Assembly: GCF_964204645.1 (NCBI RefSeq)
Contig: NC_134036.1
Span: forward strand, 9,412,704-9,472,703
Direction: 5' to 3'
DNA from: Tubulanus polymorphus
Lineage: Eukaryota > Nemertea > Palaeonemertea > Tubulaniformes > Tubulanidae
DNA: 60,000 nt
Shown here: one piece after another, positions 41,536 through 51,857 of the stretch
Numbering within the stretch: the stretch's first letter is position 1
Layout: every line of letters begins with the position of its first letter
Position numbers and translations under genes: made by a program
The notes under the pieces: generated by a model
Database searches by the model: none
Told to the model about the DNA's origin: nothing
Seen by the model: only the letters and a program-made list of their open reading frames with translations

Positions 41536-41765
41536 GCATGTCTCTGTAACCGAAGGTAGAGTCTAAAAGACGGTTCAGGACTCGGCAGCGGACACCGGCC
41601 CGGAAAGAATTTCAAAACGTGTATTGTCGGTACCTAGCACGATTTCAGCGTTTTTCGGGAATTCCCTGAAATTTCGGCGTTTTTCGGAAATTCCCTGAAA
41701 TTTCAGCATTTTTATTTCAGCGTTTCAGCTTTTCAGTGTTTCAGCTTTTTCAGCGAAGTTCAGGA
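41536..41765 (-). mobile_element. 230-bp palindromic-motif element, copy B
   Basis: Inverted, nearly full-length copy of 39124-39355, with small differences (for example GGCAGCGGACACC versus GGTATTCGCTGCC read inversely). Beyond it, 41770-42098 holds a lone B-box half (GGTTCGAATCCCGG near 41945) and no gene. Confidence 0.75.
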
Positions 41766-42098
41766 ACCGCCACGGAGAAGCGTAGCACAACAGAAGGCGG
41801 CAAAGTTCCATTCGGTTCCTTTCTATCCGCACAATACTTACTCGTACTCCTACGTGGAGTATACATGATTAGTTAACGACGACAGTTCCTCTAAGTAGAA
41901 TGTGCCTTAAGTCCATCCCATTAGAAGTATCCCTATTCAATCCGGTTCGAATCCCGGATGAGTGATTTTCTTTTTAGGATCAAAATCGTTATAATTCCTC
42001 ATTTTTCAGATGTCTCCTGGTTTTTGCTAGAAATCCTCCTTTGATGACCGAAAAGTGATAACAATAAGAGTGAAATTCGATATATCTATTTCATTCAT

Positions 42099-45000
42099 TT
42101 AAACATTTCTGAGGTACTGCCTCGATTTTTCAACACGATACTTTTTCACGATTCTTTGTATGTCTTTGATTTTCTCAGCGACTAGCATTATTTTCCAGGC
42201 CGGTAAGTACGTTTTAAATGCGGCGCGAATCGCCTTCACCTCATCGGTCGTGTATCTGGTTCGCTTTCTTACGCACTGCAAAATAAAATGGATAAGAATG
42301 ATCCTGGAACTTTCTTGGTTGGCGAAAACAAATAAAAATGAACTTACCACCGATACATCGGTTGTACTTGATGAGGCGGTTACATTCTGTTCTCCATCTG
42401 AACTGTCATGTTCGACATCTTCGGTTGGTTGACCTCGTTCGACATCTTCGGTTGGTTGATCTCGTTTGACATCTTCGGTTGGTTGACTTCGAGATCTTTG
42501 GTGCCGACATCTGTGCCTGTGTCTACCGGGGGCACTCGTTCCAGCCTCCGATTCGATTCTAGCCTTTTTCTTTAACACACCTGTTTCGAGCTGACAAAAA
42601 GAAAGAACTGGTTATGCTTGGTAAAACAAAATTGTGTCTATTACAGCCAATATGCCTACCCCGAATGTCCGTTTAACTGCCTTGCTTACATCGATGGTCC
42701 CCTTGTGGCCATCCTTCAGGTTGTAAAAGCTACATGCGGTCTTTTCGCTGTGCAGCATATAGTGGGACAATTGTTTTCGCAATTCCGGATTCTTGTCCGC
42801 CATAGCAGTCATGATAGACTTTTGGATGATCGCAGGAGTCACCTGTCTTTTGCCAATTGTTGACTTCACGTACTGATGTAATGGTCTGAACATATCATGA
42901 ATAATTAGTTGCTGAATTTCATTTCCTAAAATGATTGATAAAATTACTGACCGATTGAGGTAATGGGATGGTGGAAGACCTCCCTCGTAGTTTCGCCAAA
43001 TCTTTTTGTCCGGTTCTTTGGCGTATCGCTTGGCGAATGATCTAAGAAATGCAAATGGTACGGATTCAAGATGAATCAAACCGGCTCCGTACTTTGCCGT
43101 TGTCTTGTGCGGTAAAACCTGAAAACGAAAATAGATAATAATCCCTGAATAGTTCAGATACTTTGAACAATGAATGGGCTATACTTTGATCGTATATGTA
43201 CGGTCAGCATCTTCCTTTCCATCGTTTATTGTGCTAGATGTTATGCCTATGGCAAGCGAAGGGCGGCTCGCTCCTAGTGCTGTAACCACGAACAAGAGAA
43301 AGTTCCGTACTGTGTAGTATTCCTCTGCATGCAGTGAAGCCGTCCCTTTCTGCAAAAGTTCTACTGCCGCTTTCGATGTTTCAGATTGCAGTATTTTCTT
43401 CACATCGTCACCGTCAAGCAGTAGTTCTACAAAAAAGATTAAACATGTGTTAACAGGAAAAATTCATCCTTAGTTCTTGCATGCAATGTATGTATGTATG
43501 TATGTACGTATGTATGTATTTATGTATGTATGTATGTATGCCCACTTTGCTGCTTGTCATGGACTTCGTGCTGCCTAGCTTTTGAATCCTTTCGTAACTT
43601 CTGGGTGTACGTAGCTAGACGCATTTCGACACGATTCAATGTGTGTTGTCGAATACCCGATACCTTGTGTCCACGCTGGAAATCAAAAGTTTCATCAATA
43701 TGTAGCATGTTATGTCGGGTGTGCCGGATTTCTTACTTGACGGTGCACACGTGACGGGAAGTAGACAGTGCACACGGGAAGGAAAGTAGACGGTGCACAA
43801 GGGAAGGGCTAGGGTGAAAATTTTTCCAAGAAGACGGTGCACAAGGGATGGGAAGTAGACGGCGCACAAGGGAATTGAAATAGACGGTGCACAAGGGAAG
43901 GGTTTTAGGTGCAACATCCTAGAGGGAGTAGAGGGAGGTCCATGCATTAATACTCACATCGAGAATGAATTGGATTAATCAATTCTTTATGGTATGAACA
44001 TAGGCCTTCAGTGACCCCGGGGTGTTACCGCTGTCTTTTTCCGCTTCCAACAAGTCGACTACGTTTTGAGGCTTTAGTTTGCCATTGCAAAAATTTAGCA
44101 ACTGGCAACTATCGCGCACATAAGCCTCTGAAGTTTTCTTCTCCTCAGCCATTGGGCGAAGCCATTGTAGGAATTCCTCATCAAAATCTATCAGACAAAT
44201 AAGAAATAGGTCATCACGAAAAAACACAAGAGTAAAATATGTAGGACTTACCCTTTTCATCGGATGGACTTTCATCATTCGTTTAACATTGTGTTCCTCT
44301 TTCTCTTCTTCCTCCTCTTCACCACTTTCCTCAGTCACCTCACCCTCCTCCACATTACTTTCATCTGCCTTCTCTTCTCCATTGCTTTCATCTCTATCTT
44401 TGGGACTAGTTTCTTCCACTTCTGAATCAGAATCTTTCACTTCCGAATCTGAATCTTTCACGGAATCACTGCTCTGATCTAAAGATAAAAACGAAAGACA
44501 TGGTAATTCGATAACTTGTTCATTCGCAAAGTCAATAGCATCTGATGTTACCTCGCGATAGACATTTAGAATGGCTTGAAGTAAATCCGCATTTTCTACA
44601 CTGAACCATTTATCTCCGCTTGTTATATGGGGCTAGGGTCTTGTATTGCGTCTTTGTGACGTCTTCCTCTATTCTCCGATTCCAGTTTCTGGATCGAACA
44701 CGCCCCCACTTGTGGCCGACCCTGAGGTGTTGTGGCATGTGTGTCTTTGGCCGCGTGCAAACGGGGCAAGCATGTTTGCGCCGCTGTAGAAATAAAGAAC
44801 GTGAAAATGTATGAAAAATAAGCAGAGGGTGCACAAAGTTAGGGTTAGGGAAGATTTCTAAGTAGATGGTGCGCAAGGTTAGGGTCAAACGGTGCGCAAA
44901 GGCCACTAAGTGTCCACAAGGTTAGGGTTAGTAGTTCAAGTTTCAAAAAGAATGTGCATAAGGCTAGGGAGTAAACGGTGCACAAACGCCGGGAGCTAAT

Positions 45001-45406
45001 ATCAGTATACGTTGCACAAGGGTAGCGAGTTAGGGTAAAAAGGTGCACAAGGTCGGGGTTTGTGAGGTAATGTAAGTATAAGGTGCACAAACGCCGGGGG
45101 CTAATATCAGTGAACGGTGCACAGGGGTAGGGGGTTTTGGATTAAAAGGTGCGCAAGGTCCACTGAGTGTGCACAAGGTTAGGGTAAGTAGTTTCAGTAA
45201 GTAGAAGGTGCACAAAGTTAGGGTAGGGATTTCGGGTTAGGAGGTGCACAACGTTCAACGATTAGAGGGCCAGTCCATGGATAATAATAATATATCTACG
45301 CACTTTTATGCCTTTTGATCCTTTTTTCGGTTTGTATCGTATTCTTGGTCGACCCTGTTGACTCGTTTTCGGCTGGCTTTTTCGGCGTGGATGTCATTAT
45401 TACCAT
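42099..45406 (-). CDS. Zinc-finger plus Crypton-like tyrosine-recombinase-fold protein, about ten exons
   Basis: Exons read on the minus strand: 45406-45300 (Lys-rich start), 44783-about 44650 (finger CPVCTRPKTHMPQHLRVGH), about 44590-44552, 44478-44252 (acidic), 44187-43958 (core-binding, FLQWLRPM, GSLKAYVHTIKN), 43675-43546, 43426-43185, 43118-42660 (probably holding one more intron near 42890-42950), 42590-42348 and 42275-42099. Introns in the 3' half are 64-72 bp. The catalytic part shows GASRPSLAIG (first Arg), VLPHKTTAKYG (Lys), LSHYMLHSEKTACSFYNL (His and Tyr). The site where the family usually has the HxxR Arg reads PAIIQKSIMT, with Gln. An in-frame TGA lies at 43981-43979. It resembles domesticated or dead Crypton-type recombinases. 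Its function is unknown. Confidence 0.55.
43487..43541. repeat. ATGT microsatellite
   Basis: (ATGT)n with a few C or T interruptions, lying in an intron of the YR-fold gene. Confidence 0.9.
43736..43916. repeat. GGTGCACAAGGGAAGGG minisatellite
   Basis: About six imperfect copies of a 25-40 bp unit (GACGGTGCACAAGGGAAGGG and variants) within an intron of the YR-fold gene. Confidence 0.8.
44825..45255. repeat. GGTGCACAAGGTTAGGGT minisatellite
   Basis: About eleven imperfect units built on GGTGCACAAGG and GTTAGGGT, again within an intron of the same gene, related to the array at 43736-43916. TTAGGG words occur at least eight times. Confidence 0.8.
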
Positions 45407-45544
45407 TTTTGAAAGTCCGGCTATAAACGTATTTACATAATCTTAATTGATTTCTATAATGCAATATTAGGTAACGGTTATTCACGAATACAAGCTGGAA
45501 ACACTTAACAAACTAATCTTCAAGCATAAAACTTCAAATAGTTA

Positions 45545-45998
45545 TTAGATCAGAAAATGAAACGAGAAAGTGTTAGAATCGCATTCAATTCGCGTACCGA
45601 TCAACTCGTTTTGCAGCATTTTATCGCGCATTCGCTCCATCACTGAAAATAAGTGCCATTTATTATGTTCAAGCGCATTACAAAAAAGTAAGTTCCTACA
45701 GTGGAATATGATGTTACTTACGATCCTCGTCTCCATTAGTATATTGCTCCTCGAGCCTGGCAAGTGCCGACGCAATATTTGGGTTTACGTCTGTTACTGC
45801 AAACAAGCAAAGTTTTTTCAAGTTAGATTTGCACAAAAGCCAAAAGTACAAAAAAGTCATGTAAACGTCAAATGAACTGGCGTGGCGATTATTTCGCAAA
45901 CACGAGGCTGCAAATTCTAAGAAACCACAGCAATACCTTCTGATAAATAGACATAATACTAATAACCACTTGAAATTCTCATGTACACATTTTCTCAA
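45545..45998 (-). other. Possible additional exons
   Basis: Two short coding-like pieces with splice-like ends: VTDVNPNIASALARLEEQYTNGDED, ending in a GTAAGT donor at about 45720, and SVMERMRDKMLQNELIGTRIECD before 45560. They could be 5' exons of the YR-fold gene or part of another host gene. No domain is recognised. Confidence 0.3.
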
Positions 45999-46009
45999 CC
46001 TTAACTGAA

Positions 46010-46534
46010 TAAACTTAAAATACTATGGAAGAAGCTAAACTTGCCTCTTCCTTTAAACAGAACTTTTCAGAGTTCCTAAACATTTTCAATGTTTTATCAA
46101 TCAACATATTATACTCTAAAGTAGGAATTAGAGGGCACTTGACGTTTAACATTGTTTCTTAGATTATGTTGCAAAGCATCCTGTAATGCTAGGTTTCCAA
46201 GTAACCGAAAAACCCAGTTTTTTCATCATCTGAAAGCGAAGCCGCATGTCAGGCGTTTACATTCATATTATGTGAAAGCAGTCACCCGTCTTAACACCTG
46301 CAGATGCAGACGACATGTTTGTAGCCATAGCAACACAACAATGGACAGGTTGGTGAGTTTCCATGACAACGAGTAAAGTAGGTTCCGCGACGGGCTTTCC
46401 AAGACAAGTCCACGAAATGTATAGAGGTAGAGCGAGAATATTAAGATGGAATAGCAAGTGGTGTGGGCGAGTGGTTTCGTTCCCACGAAGAGATCTTTTC
46501 CTCACGTACGTACAGACAATGCTAAGAATAAGAG
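46010..46534. other. No supportable gene
   Basis: Overlapping short frames in several phases without motifs. Confidence 0.35.
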
Positions 46535-46640
46535 ACCTTGAAGTTTCGCGTAATTGTTGTGACCTTTAAGGAAATCAATATTATTCGGTGGCCGCGAACA
46601 AATCTATTGCGCGCGATCACGATCTTCAGCAAGACGTGGA
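46535..46640 (-). pseudogene. Diverged duplicate of the exon at 47.6 kb
   Basis: The minus strand reads PNNIDFLKGHNNYAKL, matching PKNIDFLKGHDECAKL in the exon at 47591-47751. No splice sites of the original exon are kept. Confidence 0.5.
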
Positions 46641-47590
46641 ATCATCCTCGCTAGACACGATAGTTAAAATATCGGAGTGTATCATGAATTGGTTGTCTTT
46701 GAAACGATTCCAGTTGCTTTAATGGGTATCATTTGTTAATGTAAGTAAAGAATTACGTTTGTGGCCGTTAATGGTGTATGTTTGCTGCATGTTGACCCAA
46801 TAAATGTAAAAATACGACTGAATTTGTTTACTTACTTCCGGGTTCGCTGAAACCCGGAAATATTTCCACTTCAAATTCTTAACTCAGACCGCGGCCTATA
46901 TTGAAGTAATTCTGTTAAGATGTCAACCCATAATGAAAAAAAGATTCGTATCAACAGTTAACCGCATTCACCTTCAGGCCTAGCTCATCGATGGGCCTAT
47001 TTCATGTATAGAGTGCAAACTCAGATAATTTGACCCGTCCCAGGCTAGTAAATTCCCTCAGTTATTTGTTTTTTCGGGGCAGTCGAAGCAGGGATGGGTT
47101 GTGACCACAATGAATTGTAGTAAGAGTTGTAATATTGTCAGGTAGGCCTAGAGAGTGGGCGATAATCTGATAATCTGTGGCAATCGACGCCGTGCGATTA
47201 TAGTCAATCTAGGCCTAAAGCCTCCAGTACATTTCGTAAGCCCTATCATATTATATATTACAGGTTTTTTTTAAGACAGCAAATGTTTTTCAAAGGGGAC
47301 AGACAAAGCTATTCAAGTAAGTTTAATCGATCGCCATTCTCATAACAATACAAGCATGAAAGCCCTGCTCGCAAGTAGAACAATATCTGTAAATAATTTT
47401 TATGACTTTTTAGTGTATTATTTATTGAAAAATCTTGTTATTTCAGATTTACCGCCTCGTATCGGAGACGATATTTTTGAAAAAAATCCGCACTGGCATT
47501 TACGGACAGTTGGACTACGCTTATTCGAATTAGTTGCATAAAGTGCCGAACTAGTGTCGTACGTTGGATATCGTGATTTGAACAATTCAC

Positions 47591-47751
47591 GAACATCTCT
47601 AGAGCAATACTAAGAATAAGCTTCGCGCACTCATCGTGACCTTTTAGGAAATCGATATTTTTTGGTATCGAAGAAGGGGTTGCGGTTAAAAGTGTTTCAT
47701 TGCTTTCATCTGCCAACTGCATGTCACTTTTCGCTGATTTTCTCCTAGAGC
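47591..47751 (-). CDS. Candidate internal exon, unknown gene
   Basis: A 161-bp open stretch has a good acceptor (CTAACAG) on its right and a GTGAAT donor on its left. It encodes SRRKSAKSDMQLADESNE, a Ser/Thr-rich part and NIDFLKGHDECAKLILSIALEMF. Composition is host-like. The duplicate of its core at 46.6 kb shows the locus has been rearranged. Neither partner exon is certain; the exon at 49.1 kb lies upstream on the same strand. Confidence 0.35.
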
Positions 47752-49037
47752 CTGTTAGATTGATTGAAAGAACATTCAACTCATTAGATAAAAACTTAAG
47801 GTACAACCCAGTAATTATTGTAAATAAAATTTATATGGTGCAGCTTGCACGAGCGTACTTTAAAAACTGTTAATGCAACTAACATTTTGTAATATTACAA
47901 TTTAAAACATAAAGGTATCAGCATTTTTTGCTTTTAATTAATTATATATAAGGTAATACATGTATTTAGTTTGACGCAATTTGTCTATTGTGAAACAATG
48001 ATTTCAATAAATTCTATGTCTACCACTTGCTGAAAATGGAATAGTTTTAAATTTGTTGGTATGTTGCATGCAGAGGAAATTAAATGATTAATTAGGCAAA
48101 AGAAAAATTAACCAGTCTGTCATCAGATAGAAATTGTTAGTGATAATTCGATATTTCACCATGTCAAATGCTACCACTTTTGGAACCCTATTTTGACTAA
48201 CAATTGTCCTGTAACAAACTTCAATTTCACTCAAGGACAGACTCAAGTTAGTTTGAAAATGAACTTTGAAATAGTCAAGAAACTCACCTTTATAATACAG
48301 CTGTCAGAACCACACTTCTTTTACAAAAACTTTATCCTGAGACTCATTTCCTTTCACTTATTGTAAATAATTTATACACAGGGTACCCATAATATACGAT
48401 ATGTTAGAGGAATATTTCGATCCAGATACATTCTTTATGAATAAAATTACCATCCTGCTATAAATTTGATCCAAGAACCCCAAGTAACCTTTCTTGAATT
48501 AGATGGCTAAGAAAGACAGTCATATATAATTTTTGAAAGGTTTTTATTGAAACAACAATATGAATTGAAAATGATGGATGTATAAAAGAAAAAAAACAGT
48601 CAACATATGTAAAATTAGAGAATTGATCAACTTGAATTTTTATCAACTAGTCTTTAACAAACATTCAATGGAACATTGTCAAAATAAACTTCACAGCAAT
48701 TAACAAAATTGATCGGTAAATTGACTGTCTGCTATAACGAGCAGTATTCCTTTTATTGCGAATTATATTTTTCACAAACTATTATACACCGGAGTTTGTT
48801 AGAACAACAGTTCCATTGAATTTACAATCTTTCAAATACAATTGACTTGATTTTTTGGCATTATTTCACAAGGTTACCACCAATTGCGGAATTAAGAAAT
48901 CATTGCCAATCTTTGCCATAAGTCATTTTTAATTATCAGAGCAACTTTCCAAAATCATAATCAGGGTAGAGTCATAATGTAATGAACAATAGAAAAAAAT
49001 ATCAACATCTAATACAAAATGCTGCAGAATCACTTAC

Positions 49038-49175
49038 TATGAAGCTTAGCCATTTTTTCTTTAAATGATATTTTTTTCCTCGCTGTACCATAGTAGATCT
49101 TTCTTGCAGAACCCAACATGCTGGTAACCTTCCCAGCTACCCTGCCCCAGGGCTCGCGGTCTACTGCTTTCTGAC
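49038..49175 (-). CDS. Candidate internal exon, unknown host gene
   Basis: A 138-bp open stretch between a clear acceptor (TTTTTGTAG) and a GTAAGT donor encodes QKAVDREPWGRVAGKVTSML, then ARKIYYGTARKKISFKEKMAKLH. The basic, helical character and strong splice signals support a real exon. The two other frames have stops. No family is recognised. The long AT-rich stretch 47760-49037 between the two candidate exons has no other feature and would be an intron. Confidence 0.45.
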
Positions 49176-49289
49176 CTACAAAAATCAATTACACAATATA
49201 TCAATGTATGTTCTAACTATAGGCCTAAAAATTTCTTTAAATCCATTGACTTACCCCTGTGTTCAACAATTACTGAATCCCTTCAATGA

Positions 49290-49815
49290 TTACGACTAGG
49301 TTTGACGATTACAACTTCGTTCAACGATTGCGACTCGTTTAACGACTACGACTCTGTTCATCGATTACGACTCCGTTCAGCAACTACGCTTCCGTTAAAC
49401 GATTACGACTCCATTCAGCGACTACGACTCCGTTCAACAATTACGACTCCGTTCAGCGACTACGACTCTGTTCAACGATTACGCTTCCATTCAGCGACTA
49501 CGACTCCATTTAACGATTGCGACTCCGTTAAACAATTACGACTCCATTCAGCGACTACGACTCCGTTCAACGATTACGCTTCCATTCAGCGACTACGACT
49601 CCATTTAACGATTGCGACTCCGTTAAACGATTACGACTCCATTCAGCGACTACGACTCCGTTCAACGATTACGCTTCCATTCAGCGACTACGACTCCATT
49701 TAACGATTGCGACTCCGTTAAACGATTACGACTCCATTCAGCGACTACGACTCCGTTCAACGATTACGCTTCCATTCAGCGACTACGACTCCGTTCAACG
49801 ATTACTGAATCCCTT
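49290..49815. repeat. 19-bp tandem repeat with a 95-bp higher-order unit
   Basis: The monomer is close to ACGATTACGACTCCGTTCA. Five variant monomers form a 95-bp block repeated at 49471, 49566, 49661 and 49756 almost without change. The open frame through the array is an effect of the repeat lacking stops in that phase. Confidence 0.9.
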
Positions 49816-49829
49816 CATCGATTACGACT

Positions 49830-51850
49830 CTGCTCAATCCTTTATGACGAACCCGACTATGTTGAAAAACAAATCTATTCCGACTATGACAAATACATCT
49901 ACAATTACAAAAATGTACCAATAGTTATTACCATTTGGAGGCCCGAGAGACCTCAAATGCAAAGGACCTAGGCCTATACATTAATCAAACTACATGTATT
50001 TGATTTGGTAATTTTACAAGGTCGAAAAGCCGTAAAAGGCTTATACTATATGAAATAGACAGACTTGATAAGCGCCAAGGAACGAGAAACTATAGTAGAC
50101 GATAGAGGCCTATCACTCGCCCACCTAGACTGCAACAATTTCTAGTTTAGGCCTATATAAGTGTCATTTTTGCTGTCTATGAGAATGGGTTGTTTTGAAG
50201 TTGAAGACATATCACTATTAACACATAAAAGCTCCTGCGTTAAACATAACTCTGTCGAATAAAATTTAATTTTGCTTGATTTTGAAAACCATCTTAATTT
50301 TCACTTCTTTTTTAACAAGGACACAATTTCACTTGAATAGAATGAAATCTAATTGATCTCAATCAACTGTTTAAAAAACTTAACAGTAGAAATAAGCAGT
50401 TTAGTGACTATGTGCAATGTAAAAAGACGAAACGTAATACGATTATTATGGGCGCCAAAAAAATTTTTAATAATTGTGCAAATTTACAGACGAGTGTCAC
50501 TTTTTTGACATTATACAATGACAAGAGACCCATAAAAGTACATAGTTATAGAAACTACATACTAATATCTAGTTCGTCACATTTTGTTTTTTTAAGTTAG
50601 GCCTGTTGTATGGATAGAAATCGCACATTTGTAGCGGAAAATGTCGAAAATTTTATTTCCGGGTTACGAAATTCAGGATTGACAAAAAACGAGAATGTTA
50701 ATAGAAATTCCGAAAATTCTACGAACTAGTGGCGGATGTTTACTAAAAATCTAATCCTATTAGGTTCGAATCCCACATTTACTGACGATGTATTCGGAGC
50801 ACTCCCGAGTCACTCCAAGTCTATATCTCACAGCATTAGCACAAAATGGCGCGAAGCTCAGTGCGCGATATCGATTAATACGATCAATAATTAAAGTTGG
50901 CGCGATTCGTATTGTCTGTACGTACGTGTCCTTAAACAAATATCAATTTTTCACCGGGTCTCCGTTAAACCTGCTACTGGTCATCGGAAATACGAACCAT
51001 ACTTCTTTCGTTTTTTTCCCTGGAACCAATTCTACAATTTATGTAAAAAAGCCACATAACCGTAATCATTTGCTCCCTAAATCACGCATCCGCCTTAAAC
51101 TGCTCATCCACTCTGCATATGAACGTATTCACCTGTGGGATTCTGAAGATTTCATGTTTTCTTCTAGGACTCTCTTGTAAACGTCATCGTGAATCCTGGA
51201 CGTGCAGGTGTTCAAGTGAAATTCATGTGGATTGATATCAGTTCTACATATCGGTCAATTTACCGGACTATTAGTGAACTAACCGGACTACACGTGAACT
51301 AACTGCACTTGTGGAATAGCCGAATTATGTGATCTTGATCTTGTGATCACTAATAGTCAACTTACCAAACTTCGTTAATTGATACTCGCAAAAATGGTCA
51401 GCGGTGGACTCTTTGAAGGTTGGGAACTCAGTGTGTGTATTTGTGGAATTTGGTGAATCTTTAACTCCTAGACAAGACAGGAGACGTGTGTGAGTAGAAT
51501 TTCTTTTGGACTTTAAAGAAATCAATCATGAGCAAGCAGTTATCTATTAAAACCTAAGTGTTTGCTGAATTTCAAAATTCTGAATTGTAAATTGAGTTAT
51601 TTGCAGCAGCCTGTAATTGTGTTGCGGGAATTGTAATATGGGGATTTAGTAAGAGCATCAATTTCTATGTAAAATAGAGTATTTGGCAACATTAGGTTAA
51701 CAATTATATCTGATCCAAATCATTTTGATCAAAATTTGTGACGAAAATTAGCGGGTCAAAACAGGAAATCCAGAATATCGAATCGTAATATCAAATCGAA
51801 AAAAACTAATTGCATATTCGTTATTATTGGAATCTCTCATCACTATGATG
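49830..51850. other. No supportable gene
   Basis: One 130-codon frame (50788-51180) has no recognisable motif; the nearby GGTTCGAATCCCAC at 50764 is a SINE-type B box. The rest is AT-biased spacer with TAGGCCTA words at 49970 and 50110-50160. Confidence 0.4.
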
Positions 51851-51857
51851 AATGAGC

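Noticed and set aside
41935-41965. GGTTCGAATCCCGG suggesting a tRNA gene
   Set aside because: Only a T-arm-like half; no matching acceptor stem or anticodon arm upstream.
44811-45255. Telomere, from TTAGGG words
   Set aside because: TTAGGG is only part of a longer minisatellite unit and lies inside a gene intron.
49302-49703. 133-residue Asp/Tyr/Arg-rich frame
   Set aside because: It lies wholly in the 19-bp tandem array; open only because the repeat has no stop in that phase.
50788-51180. 130-residue ORF as a gene
   Set aside because: No motif, no splice context, composition like spacer; not supported beyond its length.
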